From contig JAKZAP010000021.1 of assembly GCA_023053575.1 (NCBI GenBank), forward strand, positions 13,826,212 to 13,890,211: a DNA stretch of 64,000 nucleotides. Direction: 5' to 3'. Of the stretch, positions 1 to 10,960 are shown in pieces. A program made the translations under genes and the position numbers. The notes under the pieces are model-generated. The model made no database searches. It was given only the letters and a program-made list of their open reading frames with translations, and had not been told where the DNA came from. The DNA comes from Branchinecta lynchi (Eukaryota; Arthropoda; Branchiopoda; Anostraca; Branchinectidae). The number at the start of each line of letters is the position of its first letter. Positions within the stretch are counted from its first letter, which is position 1.

Positions 1-439
1 TTTATTGATTTGCCTACTTCAAATTATCCCTTTTACACCCAAAGGAATTATATTATCACCCTTTTTCGGCGTTCACAACCAGCCAGCATATTTTCAGCCC
101 TTTCGCATTTTTTATTAGAGGTCATCGGCTCATCGCTACTATACCCTTTGCCAGTATCTGCAACGAAGTCCCTGAGATGGGGGCTTCGGTTTTATCCCGG
201 AGTAGCGATTTTGTCCAGTTTTGCAAATACTCAAGTTGGAATAAATTACTAAATCAAGTTGGAATAAATCCCCCCATTGCATTTGTTATTAGCGGATATC
301 GCCAAAAGAATTTATTGCACCTGAGACCAGGGTATGGTTTTTCGAAAATGACGTGGTGGCGTGGTGTTTGTAGGGGGGGACTCTAAACTGACACCAAAGG
401 CTATTTGTTGACCTTACTAACTTGTTGATGTATTTCCAG

Positions 440-527
440 TATGCCGGTGACTGGTTCGAAATCCAGAGGATAGAGAACCTCTTCCAGTACCAGATGTACT
501 GCGTCCGTGCCCGCTATGAAGGAATCG
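440..527 (+). CDS. Lipocalin exon with the GxW motif
   Basis: The acceptor is TATTTCCAG at 431-439 and the donor is ATCG|GTAAGC at 528. The exon is 88 nt and ends in phase 1. It encodes YAGDWFEIQRIENLFQ and a stretch ending RARYEGI, that is the first strand and the 3-10 helix turn of the barrel. The entry phase is assumed to be 0 because the upstream exon is not in the window. Confidence 0.88.
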
Positions 528-3038
528 GTAAGCTATCTGATTCAACTTCTTCTTTTCTAATCTTCTTTTTTTCTGGGGTTACTAGGTATGACATTTCAAT
601 TACTGTCATGGCTTTCGGAGCCAGCCCTCTGCTCAAGCGCCACATACCACCTATCTCTTTTCCATCGGCCTGTCTGCGGATCGGTCGGTCCGTATTGCCA
701 GATTGACGACGGTCTGTGTGTGGGGGGGGGTGTAGGGGAAAGTAACCCTCTTCTGACAGGCTTACCTCTCGAACATGGGAATCGATTCCGAATAAACTCG
801 GTAGATGACTAGAGATAAGGCATTTGTAGGGCCGTACCTCTCGAAGAGCTAACTTCTTCTCCCTGTCTCGTAACGTAAACGTCCTGAGTCAGAGGGAGGG
901 CGTGAAGAACCTTCGGCAATGCTTCAGTTCTCGATGATAAGACCCCTTACTTAGGACCGTAAACTCGATGGGAGTGTAGTGTGAACTTTTGTACCTTGGC
1001 GTAGCAACCGACCTGCCTCCCGTCTTCCCAGTATGGCTCCCTTGCAACTTAATGTACGTAATGGCTGCCAGTGCACCAACTCACCTACAGTAGGCCCCCT
1101 TCAGCTCGCTTGCTCGTTTTCTAACCCCTTGAACGTTTTCTAGGCTACGCCTGCCTATTTACACTGTAAGAAGTTTCTCCGAGTTAGAATTAAAGTTAAC
1201 TGCAGTATTTGCTACTGGGAGTAATCTTATCTCTACTGGGACAAGATTAATCCGAATTAAAGATTGTCTTATCTCAACAGAGACATGAATAATCCCAGTA
1301 GCAAATCCTGCAAGATTTTTTTTACACTGTATACAGGAGGCGAATCGGCTGGGTATAAGCTACTCAATATGACCGAGTCCGAAACACACCAGTTATTCTA
1401 GGGAAGAACGAGAAGCTTCACCGAGACGAATCCTCAAAATTAGCTCAAATTATGTGTCAACCGATCGTAGATGTTTGTTATAGTGATGATTCTGGCTCTT
1501 CACTAGGCATACGGCGATTTTTCGTCGTCACAAAGAGTTAGTCACATGATTGTAAGAGTATTTGCTGATGATCTTACTTTTAGCCCCTGGTGTCGTCAGC
1601 GTCTACAACGTTGCCACCCGACCAAGCGGCGCATTCACATCCATTTCTGGCTCCGCCTCTGCCCCCAACGCTAGCATCCCTGGCGAACTCGTCGTTGAAT
1701 TCCCAGGACGTAAGTAAAGTCATCTTTCTTTGTTGAATCCGGAATCAGAAAGCATTTATTTCGCATTTACCATGATATACTCAGCTTTTTGACAAAAGCA
1801 AAGGTTTTGGGGATCTCAAACGGGAATATGTTAGAATTCTTGATACAGACAATCGGGTCTTATGTAAGTTTTCAGACTTGGCAATATCCCTCAAACGCGC
1901 TGTTGCATCTCACAAACAAAAAATCAGAATAAAAACAGACGAAAATGGGGTTTATCCACACATTAATCCATACATCCATACATCAATCCTTGTACCAGTT
2001 TCTTAAAGCCGGGCTTCACCTTCCGGATTCTCCTTCAGGATTACATACGACCCCTATTCTTCAATACGATCTATACATACGACTCTCGAAGTCCGTAGTG
2101 TTGGACGCCCGATCCCAGATATCTGGAAGGTCGCACACCGATAAAAGATGAAGTAGTAGAAAAGGGGATGATGATTGACAGTTAGTACTGGAAGCAAAGT
2201 TATTTGAAAGAAATATTGAAGGATAGTGGAGTTCATGAAAATATGGAAGGGTTGGCTTGACTCTGGGGAAGCCCAAGATACCTTTAAGTCTCGAATGTGA
2301 AGCCTGGCTCTTAGGCTGCCCTTTTCGAAACTGAATTTCTTGTCGTGACCTTAAACGAAGATAGCCAAACCTGCTATGAGCAAGAACGGATAATGATCGG
2401 AAGTAGATCAGAATCGTTGTATGTTCGTCACAGTATCAAGTATAAATCCGCGGTCATGTTCTTTAAACACTGAGCAGGTGCCTATTCCCGAAACGATCAG
2501 TTTTGCGTTGCGTCATAGAGCTAGCGTCTATAGGCTTATAAATAAATCGCTTACTTACTTACTTTACTATACAGTAATATTACAGTTCTTTCTACTAGAC
2601 ATCCTTGGTAGACGATCTTCGAGCCAAGGGTTTTACACTGGAGGAGAAAGGTAGGCCGGTTGGAGTAATGGTATTTCTTCGAATTCGTCACGCAAAAGTA
2701 GCCGAAGAAGATCTCCTCATACTCCCCCACCTCGTCAGTATCCCACTAACAACTATCCCATTCTTACAGAGCCGAACGGAAACTACTGGGTTCTTGACAC
2801 CGACTACACCTCATACTCCGCCGTCTACTCATGTGACGATTACGGCGGCTTGACCATCGAATTCGGCTGGCTGTTGTCCCGTACCAACACCCTCTCAGAA
2901 GAAGCTATTGCCTCTGCCATGGAAAACTTTGCTCAGTTCGGAATCGATGTGAACACCTTCCAGAAGTTCTACCACGGTGATGATTGTGTGTATGATGAGC
3001 CCGCCACCGAGGCACCAACAGAAGCCCCAGCTCTCTAG
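440..3038 (+). CDS. Apolipoprotein D-like lipocalin, 3' part (three exons)
   Basis: Joining 440-527, 1584-1709 and 2770-3038 gives one open frame of 160 residues ending in TAG. All three lipocalin signatures are present in order: GDW in YAGDWFEI (residues 3-5 of the partial protein), TDY in VLDTDYTSYSAVYSC (82-84), and the single Arg of FGWLLSR (109). Cys21, Cys93 and a Cys near the C-terminus could form the usual disulfides, and N58-A-S is a glycosylation sequon. Lipocalins are secreted beta-barrels that carry small hydrophobic ligands; ApoD-type members bind lipids, bilins or carotenoids. The signal peptide and N-terminus must lie left of the window. The tail (DEPATEAPTEAPAL) after the last Cys is rich in T, E, A and P. 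The ligand cannot be read from the sequence. Family assignment is secure; the subfamily is an inference. Confidence 0.9.
1162..1329. mobile_element. Short inverted-repeat element (CACTGTAA ends) in a lipocalin intron
   Basis: A 168-bp unit lies between TA dinucleotides, with CACTGTAAGAAG at the left and TTTTTTTACACTG at the right. An inverted relative is at 57923-58100. Both contain the words TTGCAG, ATTTGCTACTGGGA and GAGATAAGA in the same order. TA target sites and CACTG ends suggest a Tc1/mariner-type MITE. It sits within the 528-1583 intron. Confidence 0.6.
1357..1545. repeat. Dispersed repeat, copy 1 of 3
   Basis: It resembles 48145-48346 and the shorter 52640-52710. Shared words in order are ATGACCGAGTCCGAAACAC, CCAG, AAGAAC, TCTGGCTCTTCACT and GGCATACGGCGATT. 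It has no inverted ends and no long frame. It lies in the first lipocalin intron. Confidence 0.5.
1584..1709 (+). CDS. Lipocalin middle exon (beta strands B-D)
   Basis: The acceptor TACTTTTAG ends at 1583 and the donor GTAAGT starts at 1710. At 126 nt it keeps phase 1 at both ends. It encodes APGVVSVYNVATRPSG, then a Ser/Ala-rich strand, then GELVVEFPG, matching the ApoD segment between the first disulfide strand and the TDY motif. The sequon NAS lies here. Confidence 0.88.
2770..3038 (+). CDS. Lipocalin last exon (TDY and Arg motifs, C-terminus)
   Basis: The acceptor TTCTTACAG ends at 2769 and the stop TAG is at 3036-3038. The first codon is split (C|AG). It encodes NYWVLDTDYTSYSAVYSC, the FGWLLSR strand, the C-terminal helix (EEAIASAMENFAQFG) and the tail after the last Cys. 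An ATG at 2850 inside the exon is not the start; the frame is open from the splice site. Confidence 0.92.
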
Positions 3039-3044
3039 ATCTTG

Positions 3045-3050
3045 ATTAAA
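3045..3050 (+). promoter_or_regulatory. Possible polyadenylation signal (ATTAAA) of the lipocalin
   Basis: ATTAAA lies 7 nt after the stop codon. If used, the 3' UTR would be very short, and no downstream GT-rich element is clear. Weak call from motif and position only. Confidence 0.3.
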
Positions 3051-3330
3051 AAGTTGTTTTAAATTTCAAATTATAATTTATCGCTCGCTTTAAATCTTAT
3101 TTTCTGATACTTAACCTGCTACAAATAGCTAGCTCAGGCGTAAGAACAAGTCGTCCTCGTTTTCAAAAGTAGGTCTCTTTTCCGATAGGCTACAAAGATT
3201 TTCGAACAAACCGGATTGAATGTGAAATTTTTAGTTACATAATCTAAATTAGTTGGGGGGGGGGGGAGCACAAGCTGCCCTGTCCGTCAGAATCGGGTAG
3301 GGTCGGGTAAATCGAAGTTGCATTTTCTTT

Positions 3331-3934
3331 GAAGTTCATAGTACAGCGAACTGTTCGTTGTCCTTTTATTCGCCAGCGGGCCGTACTCTGGAAAGGCGCG
3401 GGATGCCTAATTTCGTTTTATTTGCCAGCGGGCCGTCCGCTGAGTGCCAGTGGACCCGCTAGTCGTGTATTCTCGCCGTTCCCTGAGGACTCCACTTAAG
3501 GAGTCCCCGCGTTTTTGTTTGTCCCGGGGACTCACTCCCCGTATTCTCGCGAGTCCCCACGGACGGGGAATGCTCCGATTTTCATCACCATTATCAAAAA
3601 GGACTCCCTTTCAGATTCGGAGGGGAATCAATATTTGCTGGTGTTGGTGCAATGTAAAATCAATTAGAAAGAATCAGAATAAACAAAACCCAAAATAAAG
3701 TGGATCCAGATTAATTTCGTCAACTACACATTTTTATTTCGAACAAATCAATTTTGGCCGTGTTCTCGCTGTTTCTGTACCGGAGTCCACGTGGAGTGAC
3801 TCCCTAATATTCTCGCCGTTCCCTTCGATTCCCCGAGGAGTCCTCGGGAAATGGCGAGAATACGCCTGTAGTCCGCCAGAAATAAAACGACTATTTAACA
3901 GTTCGCCGTCCGCTCCCGCTGTACCGTGAACTTC
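3331..3934. repeat. Outer inverted-repeat element interrupted by a second one
   Basis: GAAGTTCATAGTACAGCG and ATTCGCCAGCGGGCCGT on the left reappear inverted on the right as GTCCGCCAGAAATAAAACGA and CGCTGTACCGTGAACTTC. The arms flank the element at 3461-3867, so an older palindromic unit seems to have received a younger one. Arm identity is imperfect. Confidence 0.5.
3461..3867. mobile_element. MITE with GTATTCTCGCCGTTCCC ends, copy 1
   Basis: About 407 bp. It begins GTGTATTCTCGCCGTTCCC and ends with the inverse, GGCGAGAATACGCC. An inverted near-complete copy is at 50851-51263 and a remnant flanks 61250-61512. The interior carries GACTCC/GGAGTC inverted words (CCACGTGGAGTGACTCC). There is no coding capacity, so it is a non-autonomous DNA transposon of undetermined superfamily. 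Confidence 0.65.
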
Positions 3935-4162
3935 AAAACGCGACTCAGGTAGGGTGTAATCTCTATGGTAATCAGCGCGATTTTTAAAATTGTATCCCAC
4001 CGTGCAATCAGACCTGAAATTATATTTTTTTCCGAACTCAGAGAAGTAGAACGTTCGAGAACTAGCATAAGGATATTTACCCTACAGAAAAGAGGGAGAA
4101 TGGTGAGTTTCTTGTTGTTTATTGGTTAATAACTAGTATGACAATGTGAAACAGGCCTAACA

Positions 4163-4988
4163 TTTGTGGGCAGCTAGAGCCAGTCTGGGCTCAAGCCTAA
4201 TGTCCTTCTTTGTCTTCCATCCCAACAGAGTCACCGTGTCCACCGATGGACAGGTCTTAAATAGGGAACGACGCTACTGTCATCAGCGGCACCTCTGGCC
4301 GCAGTGATCCTCCTTGGTACCGTGCTCCAGGTGTCACCGTGTCAACGTTGGATGCTGGCGACGAGCTGGTACAGATTGCATGCAGAGAGAGCAACCTGAG
4401 CTGTTAAAACTTTCATGTGATTTCAGAGTTACTTCACATATTGATGATATTGTGAAAGTTTACTGTTTGTAATGTTTGTTTGTGACTCTACAAATAATGA
4501 TTTAAGCTGTTTTTCACTTTTTGTTTTTTTAGTCCGCCGGACAGTTTTTGACGCTCGTCTCGTCTGATCACTACTACTATATGGCTGAAACGAAGTCGAG
4601 AAGAGTTTCGGAAAAGTGCGCGTAGATGGCTCTTTTAGAGTAGTATGCGGAAGGATTATAGATGACTGTGGGATGAGAGGATCTTGGCACGAGAACCATA
4701 AGGCGAATGTAAAACTTAGTTGTAGGTATGTTATTGCGCATAAACAATCAACAACTTCAATTGCATTTTGCACATTCACCACGCCGCATCAACAGACGTA
4801 GATCCGAATTATCCCTTCGTAATATTGCCACAACACGTTCATCAGTCTGTCACAATTTTTGTCCCTACCCTCTTGGACGAGTGAATCTTACGGTTCGATC
4901 AGAGTCACGTCCTTGTCCTGGCAGTATTTTCGCCACTATCAACCGTATCTCAACTTTTCCATACGGAACATCAACTCATGGAGATTCA
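4163..4988 (+). repeat. Inverted duplication, left arm
   Basis: This segment is repeated in opposite orientation at 17405-18148. The conserved core of both arms can be read as the peptide PPWYRAPGVTVSTLDAGD (SPWYR in the other arm), followed by ELVQIACRES. A second stretch reads VDGSFRVVCGRIIDD here. This arm contains about 80 bases near 4770-4850 that the other lacks. No known domain was recognised. The flanks are not duplicated. It could be a dispersed element or a duplicated exon-bearing fragment of a host gene. Confidence 0.6.
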
Positions 4989-7929
4989 GTAGCTACACAG
5001 AGTACCAAATAGGCTATCGGTCCAAAATTATTCGGTATCAGGATTGAGATTCGGTAATTTATTCGGAATAATTTTTGGGACTCGATAGTTACCACGAATC
5101 CCGCCTATTGATCCACTTTCGACGAAATTTATTCGGTATAAAAACTGGGATTTGGTAATTTATTCGGTAGAGGCGAAGCACTGATTTCATCGATAGTCCT
5201 AACTTTGATTTTGGATACCAAAAACATGCTGTAATCAGAAGTGTTTCGAAAATTCCTCCTGCTGCGCTTTTCGTAATATTCTGTATTTTGTGGAAGGGCG
5301 CGTCATTTAACTGGGGTCTTAAGCCAGTCCAAGGGTTGGGATTTGAGAAACATTCGAATCTGGGATCCGCATGGAAAAAGTCAAATTTGACAGGAAGAAC
5401 TTTAACTAATCTCGCCTGCGGCGCTCACTTTATATGTTCATATGTAGTAGGCCTATTGACTAGCCTACAGTAGCTGCTGCTGCCAGGACGTCGTTCCATC
5501 CGGTTTGGGGAAATTATTAAGCCTACAGGAGATCTGCTAGACCCGCTTGTCTATAGGTTATTAAATAAATAAATAAATATTCCTCATTCGGATCCCATCG
5601 AAACATTCGGTCTTGTTCTTTCAGAATGTACATTTTACAGTCCGGAATTAGAGCCCACCAATTGAATTTAAAGTTTTAGTCGAGGTTTTCCACTCGGTCA
5701 CCATGCAATTCCGTGGTGTAGTCTAAACTATCCCCTTGCTTCTCTCCGTATATTTCCTTTCCCGTGGCCATATTAGCTCGCCAAAGTATTATAAGAACAG
5801 ACGATAGGATCTGAGATAACGAAAGTCTTCTTTGGAATCTTCTATTTCCATTAAACAGCTCTGTAATCTTCCCCTTCAAACGTTGCCTTCCCTGCTCTCC
5901 AATTGCAATAATCACTATTTCCTTCCCACGGCCCACCTGTTCAATGGACACGTCAATTCCCGCCTTGTATTCACTGTTGTAACTTGGAAGCGTAATCAGC
6001 GTAACCCACCCACTGTGCGCAATGCCACCCTATTCCCTCCCACATTGCTGGTTTGACTGGCATCGCCTGAGTAACAAGGGGTGAGTTGATAACAAATATC
6101 CTAAGGCAGGCAGGGCGACAGCCAGATTCTATATTTTGACGAAACTCGCGTATTTCTCTTAATCACAGCTTACGTGGAACACAAATGCTGAGAAGTTATG
6201 AACACTAATACTGAGAAGTAGTTCCCTAGGGTTGTCGATGTCGCTGAAAACGAATATCGAAGTGCGCGTTTCCACGGTTGTTGCTTTTCTGGGATGTAGG
6301 CTAAAAACGACAAATTTCGCTCATGTTCACCTGTCATCATTCTTCCTTTTTTTCAAAGATACATAGTTGTCGAAATCCAATGTTATCTTATATCATTCGA
6401 AAGACCAAAGCAAGCTCTACAAGAATACGATTAATTCTCTATTATCTGATTAACTGTTCATTCTCTATTCACCATATTTTACAAATAACGGTTACAAATT
6501 ATGGCAAAAATTGCAAAGAAAGGCTCAGAACTCGGAATTTTTTCAAGGTAACGAACTTTTTTGTTCTTTAAGAAAATGAGTAGCATTTGTTTCTTAACAA
6601 TTTAAGCTGAAATGCAGTTTTCTATTTTTATTTACGAGGGGTCTGCTACTTTAATGTGTGATAGCCTGCACCACTGAAATGAGCTTCATTAGCAAGAAGC
6701 GGTATCTATATTATTTTTTTTACTCAAACAAAGGGCCAAATAAGACTTCCTAAATGTCGATCATTGATAGTGAAGCTTCAGATATCTTATTGATTTTCAT
6801 ATCAGTTGACATATTTTAAACAGAAAAACAAAACAAAAGTGGTATTTTAGTAGGATATCCTTTGACAAAAACTGGGCGTGAGTCTAGTCGGTATATATGT
6901 CGTGTAGGCTAGTAACTAACAAAATTAGAGACTAAGTCAAGTAGGGTTTTACTAGAAAGTCTATCTGCCGCGACTTCTGCTGATGTAACCTAGGATTGTC
7001 ACTTATAGCCCAGGACAAGACAGGTTACACTGTATTAACTGTATACGTTGGGGGAAACGGTACACGTATTAGCAAGTGGTTCCATACCCGCTCTTTTCTG
7101 CCTATAAGAATATCCTTACACCTGCAATGGGGGTTCTGGTATTTACTCCTCTCGTACCCGCGCTCGCTAAGTTACGCAAACGCCAAAAAAAATAAGGCTA
7201 ATAGCCTATATCAAGAGTTTTTAATCGGTTTTAATCAGAGGTTTGCGATAATTTACGCGTCCTATTCCGAGGATCTTGTTCTTAGCAAGCTATAAAATCA
7301 TTCCATAATATACCACAATTTCAATGACAAGTTTTAGGTAATTTACGTCTAATGTCCGCGTTGAATGTTACGCCAGCTAAAAATAAAAAACGAAGTACCG
7401 TGAAGTTCAATCAGCAGGTTCTGCTAATTTAGTCGTTAACTACCCACGCTAAAAAACTTACGCAAGCTGTGATGAGTGTAAGCTACCGCGAATTTCCATC
7501 CAGAAGGCTCTTGTATTTATTCGTCAAATTCCCGCGCCCTAAAAGTTGCTGAAGTTACACTTATTTTCAGTCCAGAAGGTTCTGGAAATTAGTCAGACGG
7601 TTCAGGTAATTTATTACCCAATTCCTGCGCTCCGATAGACGACACGGAGCTCGACACCGAGGTGAGGCCTTCCGAATATAAAACAAACAGACACAGCTCA
7701 TCGTTACAGACACAAAAATATACTGAACTGGACGGACAAATTACAGGCCACACACCGAATGTTCATCCATTGGAGATTTCCCTCTACCTAGCGTAAAAAG
7801 GTAAAAATAAGGATCTGCAATGTTTGTATTTCGTCCCTGCCGAACTTAAGATTTTTTAACCACCGCGGAATTCGATCCGAGCAATCCGAGACCCTTTAAA
7901 AGAAACGAAATTTTTCTTTCAGTGTTCCT
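4989..7929. other. Stretch without a recognisable gene
   Basis: No exon or protein motif was recognised. The stretch at 5030-5170 is rich in TTATTCGGTA words, also seen at 15330-15480, so it is a decayed dispersed repeat. At about 5583-5625 there is an end fragment of the GGGATCCCA family (GGATCCCATCGAAACATT, then GGTCTTGTT). The rest is AT-rich sequence of unknown nature. Confidence 0.6.
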
Positions 7930-8260
7930 TTCCCCCCCTTCAGGCCGCAGGTAAAATTTGAAGTATAACTTTCCTTATTTCGGTCCCGCTTGGCAAGGGT
8001 CCTCTTCTGGCCGTAAAAACAAAAAATCAAATATTGAAATTATGAAATTTAAACCTCTAAGAGCAACCCAAAGTGCCATTATAATAATACGAAATTTTGA
8101 CAATTTTTGGTATCTGGTCTTTTCGTGGCTTTCTTCTAAGGTCAGCTAAAACCATGAAATTTCTATCTAGGGATTTCGACCCTTCTTCACAAAGCTCCTC
8201 CTCAGTCCGCAGATAAAATTATGAAAATTACTTGGCTAGGGTCCTCTTCAGACCATACGG
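7930..8260. repeat. Degenerate tandem repeat (about 90-110 bp period)
   Basis: Words such as CAGGCCGCAGGTAAAATT, GGCAAGGGTCCTCTTCTGGCCG, GTCCGCAGATAAAATT and GGCTAGGGTCCTCTTCAGACC recur at irregular spacing. A related unit is at 10255-10345. It abuts the element at 8549 and may belong to the same composite family. Confidence 0.45.
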
Positions 8261-8548
8261 TACTAAAAAAAATAAAAAAATACAATTTCAACCTCATGTT
8301 CTTTTTGCTGCAACAATCGTGGAAAATCTTCGAATTTGCGACATATCTGGTATTAAAATTTCATATTTCAAATTTTCCAAATTTCTTCAAATTTTCCAAA
8401 TTTCTCCTTGGGTTCCCCATTTCTTTCAGTAATTCGCAGTTGGTTTCCAATTTTAAAGTAAAGACCCAGTTCTAATTTTGAGGAAAAAGATGACCAACTT
8501 TTATAATAAAGCTTTGGTAGCCCTCCAAACCCACAACCTTTTCCCATT

Positions 8549-9990
8549 TTTGGGATCCCAAAACGTAAGTGGAGGGATACCTATGACATCGCAAAAGTTG
8601 TCCGTCTGTCCGTCCGTCCGTCTGTCCGTCCGTCTGTAAGCACGATAACTCTCGAAGGGAATGAGATATTTTGATGAAACTTGGTGTGAGGGTTTCTTGG
8701 GTCGTCGGACCAGTCAAGTTCGTAGATGGGCTTTGTAGCTCTACATTTAGGGGTGGGGGAGGGGATTCAAATTAAGGGACAAACAAAATATTTTGAAACA
8801 GCTAATGTGATTGTTGATTATGGAGTAAGAAGACATGCTGAACACGATGGTGAAAACCATTTTGTCATCGGACAAGTAGTTCGCCCGGAATCCGGTCAAA
8901 ACCGGAAAATTTGTTGAAAGTAAAAGTTTTATTTGAAGTTGATTAGATGTTGGATTTAGGGTTGGGAAGACATGCTGAAGACGACGGTGAAAATTATTTT
9001 CTCGACGGACAAGTATTTCGCCCGGAATCCGGCCCAAACCGGATAGTTTGTTGAAAGTAAAAGTTATATTTGAAATTGATTAGATGTTCGGTTTTGGGGG
9101 TAGGAAGACATGGTGAAGACGATGGTGAAAACTATTTTCTTGACGGACAAGTATTTCGCCCGGAATCCGACCCAAACCGGAAAATTTGTTGAAAGTAAAA
9201 GTTTTATTTGAAGTTGATTAAATGTTCGATTTAGAGGTAGGAAGACATGCTCATGCTGAAGACGATGGTGTAAACTATTTTCTCGACGCACAAGTATTTC
9301 GACCGGAATCCGGCCCAAACCGGAAAATTTGTCAAAATTAAAAGTTTTATTTGGAGTTGATTAGATGTTCGATTTAGGGCAAGAAGACATGCTGAACACT
9401 TATGTGAAAACAAGTTTCTACCCGGACATGTAGTTCGTCCGGAATCCGGCCAAAACCGGAAAACTGTTGGAAGTCAAAGTTTTATTTCTAGTTGATTAGA
9501 TAAGCGATTTAGGGTAAGAAGAGATGCTGAGTCCATGTATGACAATCGTATTTTACCCGGACATATAGTTCGACCGGAATCCGGCTGGAATCGGAAAATT
9601 TGTTATAAGCTAAATTTCTATTTGAAGTTGATTAGATGTTCATTACTGGGGAAAGAAGATACCCTGATTTCGTCTTTGAGCTTTCTTTTTTCGCCGGACA
9701 AGTAGTTCTGGAGTTCGGCCGGAACCGGGAAATTGGCAGAAGTGGCAGGAAGTTTTCGTCAAAACAGATATGACTTATAGGGGTAAACACACATGCTGAA
9801 TCCACATCTGAACTTGGTTTTCTCAGGTGATTAGCTATTTGGCCTTAATCTGTTTCTGAATTTTAATTGTAAAAATGTTCAAGGAGTCTGGCGAAGACTG
9901 GATCTGACTAAGACAAGACCCAGTTGTCTGGATCAGATATTGAATTTTTGGGATCCCATCGAAACCTTTGGTCTTGTTTGACAAGTGAAT
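8549..9990 (+). mobile_element. GGGATCCCA-family element, near-complete copy with six tandem units
   Basis: It starts TTTTTGGGATCCCAAAACG, followed by AAGTGGAGGGATACC and a TCCG/TCTG microsatellite (8598-8640). It ends TTTTTGGGATCCCATCGAA, then CCTTTGGTCTTGTT. Inside, CGGAATCCGG recurs at 8886, 9023, 9161, 9304, 9440 and 9574, giving units of 134-143 bp that also share AAGACATGCTGAA and TTTGAAGTTGATTAGATG. No open frame is shared between copies. It is non-autonomous and of undetermined class. Confidence 0.75.
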
Positions 9991-10239
9991 AAAATAGTGC
10001 GTACATAATTGTAACTTAGTTGTCGACATCGTGTGTATTTTTTATAGAATTTATGTGTTAATGAATGGACGAGATGGTTTATGCATAGTTCTTTTTATAC
10101 ATTATTTTTTACTCCTCAGTTCTGAGGGAAATAAATGAATAAATAAATAAATGCCAATACCGTAAGGGTTTAAACTCGAAAGCCATTGAGAAACTCGAGA
10201 GTATTTGAAAAATACCGGAATTTGCGAATTGTTGGTATG

Positions 10240-10625
10240 TCAGCCCTTCGTGGCAATGGTCATCCTCAGACCGCAGCTACAAATATGAAACAATATTTAT
10301 TTATTTTCGGTCCTCTTGGGCAAGAGATCTTTTCAGGCCACTGGCAAAAATATGAAATTAGGAAATGTGACTTGAGGAACCCGAGGTCCATAAAAATGAA
10401 TTCGTTACTGAATTTTCTTTTCTTGTTGGACAATTAGTTCCCTGGGAATTCTGCCGAAACCGGGAATTTTGCAGAAGTAAAGCAGGAAGTTTCGGTCAGT
10501 ATGTCTGAACTTGGTTTCTCTGGTGATTAGCCTGGCGAAGACTGGATCTGTCGAAGACATGACCCAATTGTCTGGTTCAAATATTAGATTTTTGGGATCC
10601 CATCAAAACCTTTGGTCTTGTTCTA
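10240..10625 (+). mobile_element. GGGATCCCA-family element, 3' part
   Basis: It ends TTTTTGGGATCCCATCAAAA, then CCTTTGGTCTTGTT, like the copy just upstream. It includes the subterminal GAAGTAAAGCAGGAAGTTTC and TGATTAGCCTGGCGAAGACT blocks but not the 137-bp array. The segment at 10255-10345 resembles the tandem repeat at 7930-8260. Confidence 0.6.
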
Positions 10626-10960
10626 AGTGGATAAGTAGTTTTGCCGTAGTTAGGGAGAATGGGCATTACAACAGATACGAAGTTATGGGTAAAACTGATT
10701 GGAAGGTTGATAAACAGGAGAAAGACACAATGAGAGAAATACTATACTTGGTTCTTGCCTTGGATGGACAGTCTGGGTAGAAACGTCTGGGGAAGTTTAC
10801 TAATGAACCTACAATTTATCAAATGTTCTTTTAACTCGTTATAAGAGAAGAGCTGGACACTGGTGACACAAAACCAGAGACAGCCCCGAGTGAAACCCCT
10901 TTGGGGTCCCATCGAAAGCTATGCTCTGTTTATCTAAGATCGCATGCTCCGTGTTTCGTT

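Noticed and set aside
1..430. Possible first lipocalin exon at the left edge
   Set aside because: No signal-peptide-like frame with a donor in a compatible phase was seen; the first exon is assumed to lie outside the window.
4429..4782. 117-residue minus-strand frame
   Set aside because: Antisense to the duplicated segment; the plus-strand reading is better conserved between the two arms.
7860..7880. tRNA B-box-like GGAATTCGATCC and similar words elsewhere
   Set aside because: No A box or cloverleaf could be formed around any of them.
8726..9413. Several repeated 60-100 residue frames (HDGENHFVIGQVVRPESG and the antisense set)
   Set aside because: They arise from each 137-bp tandem unit in whichever frame is open and are not kept between units, so they are not genes.
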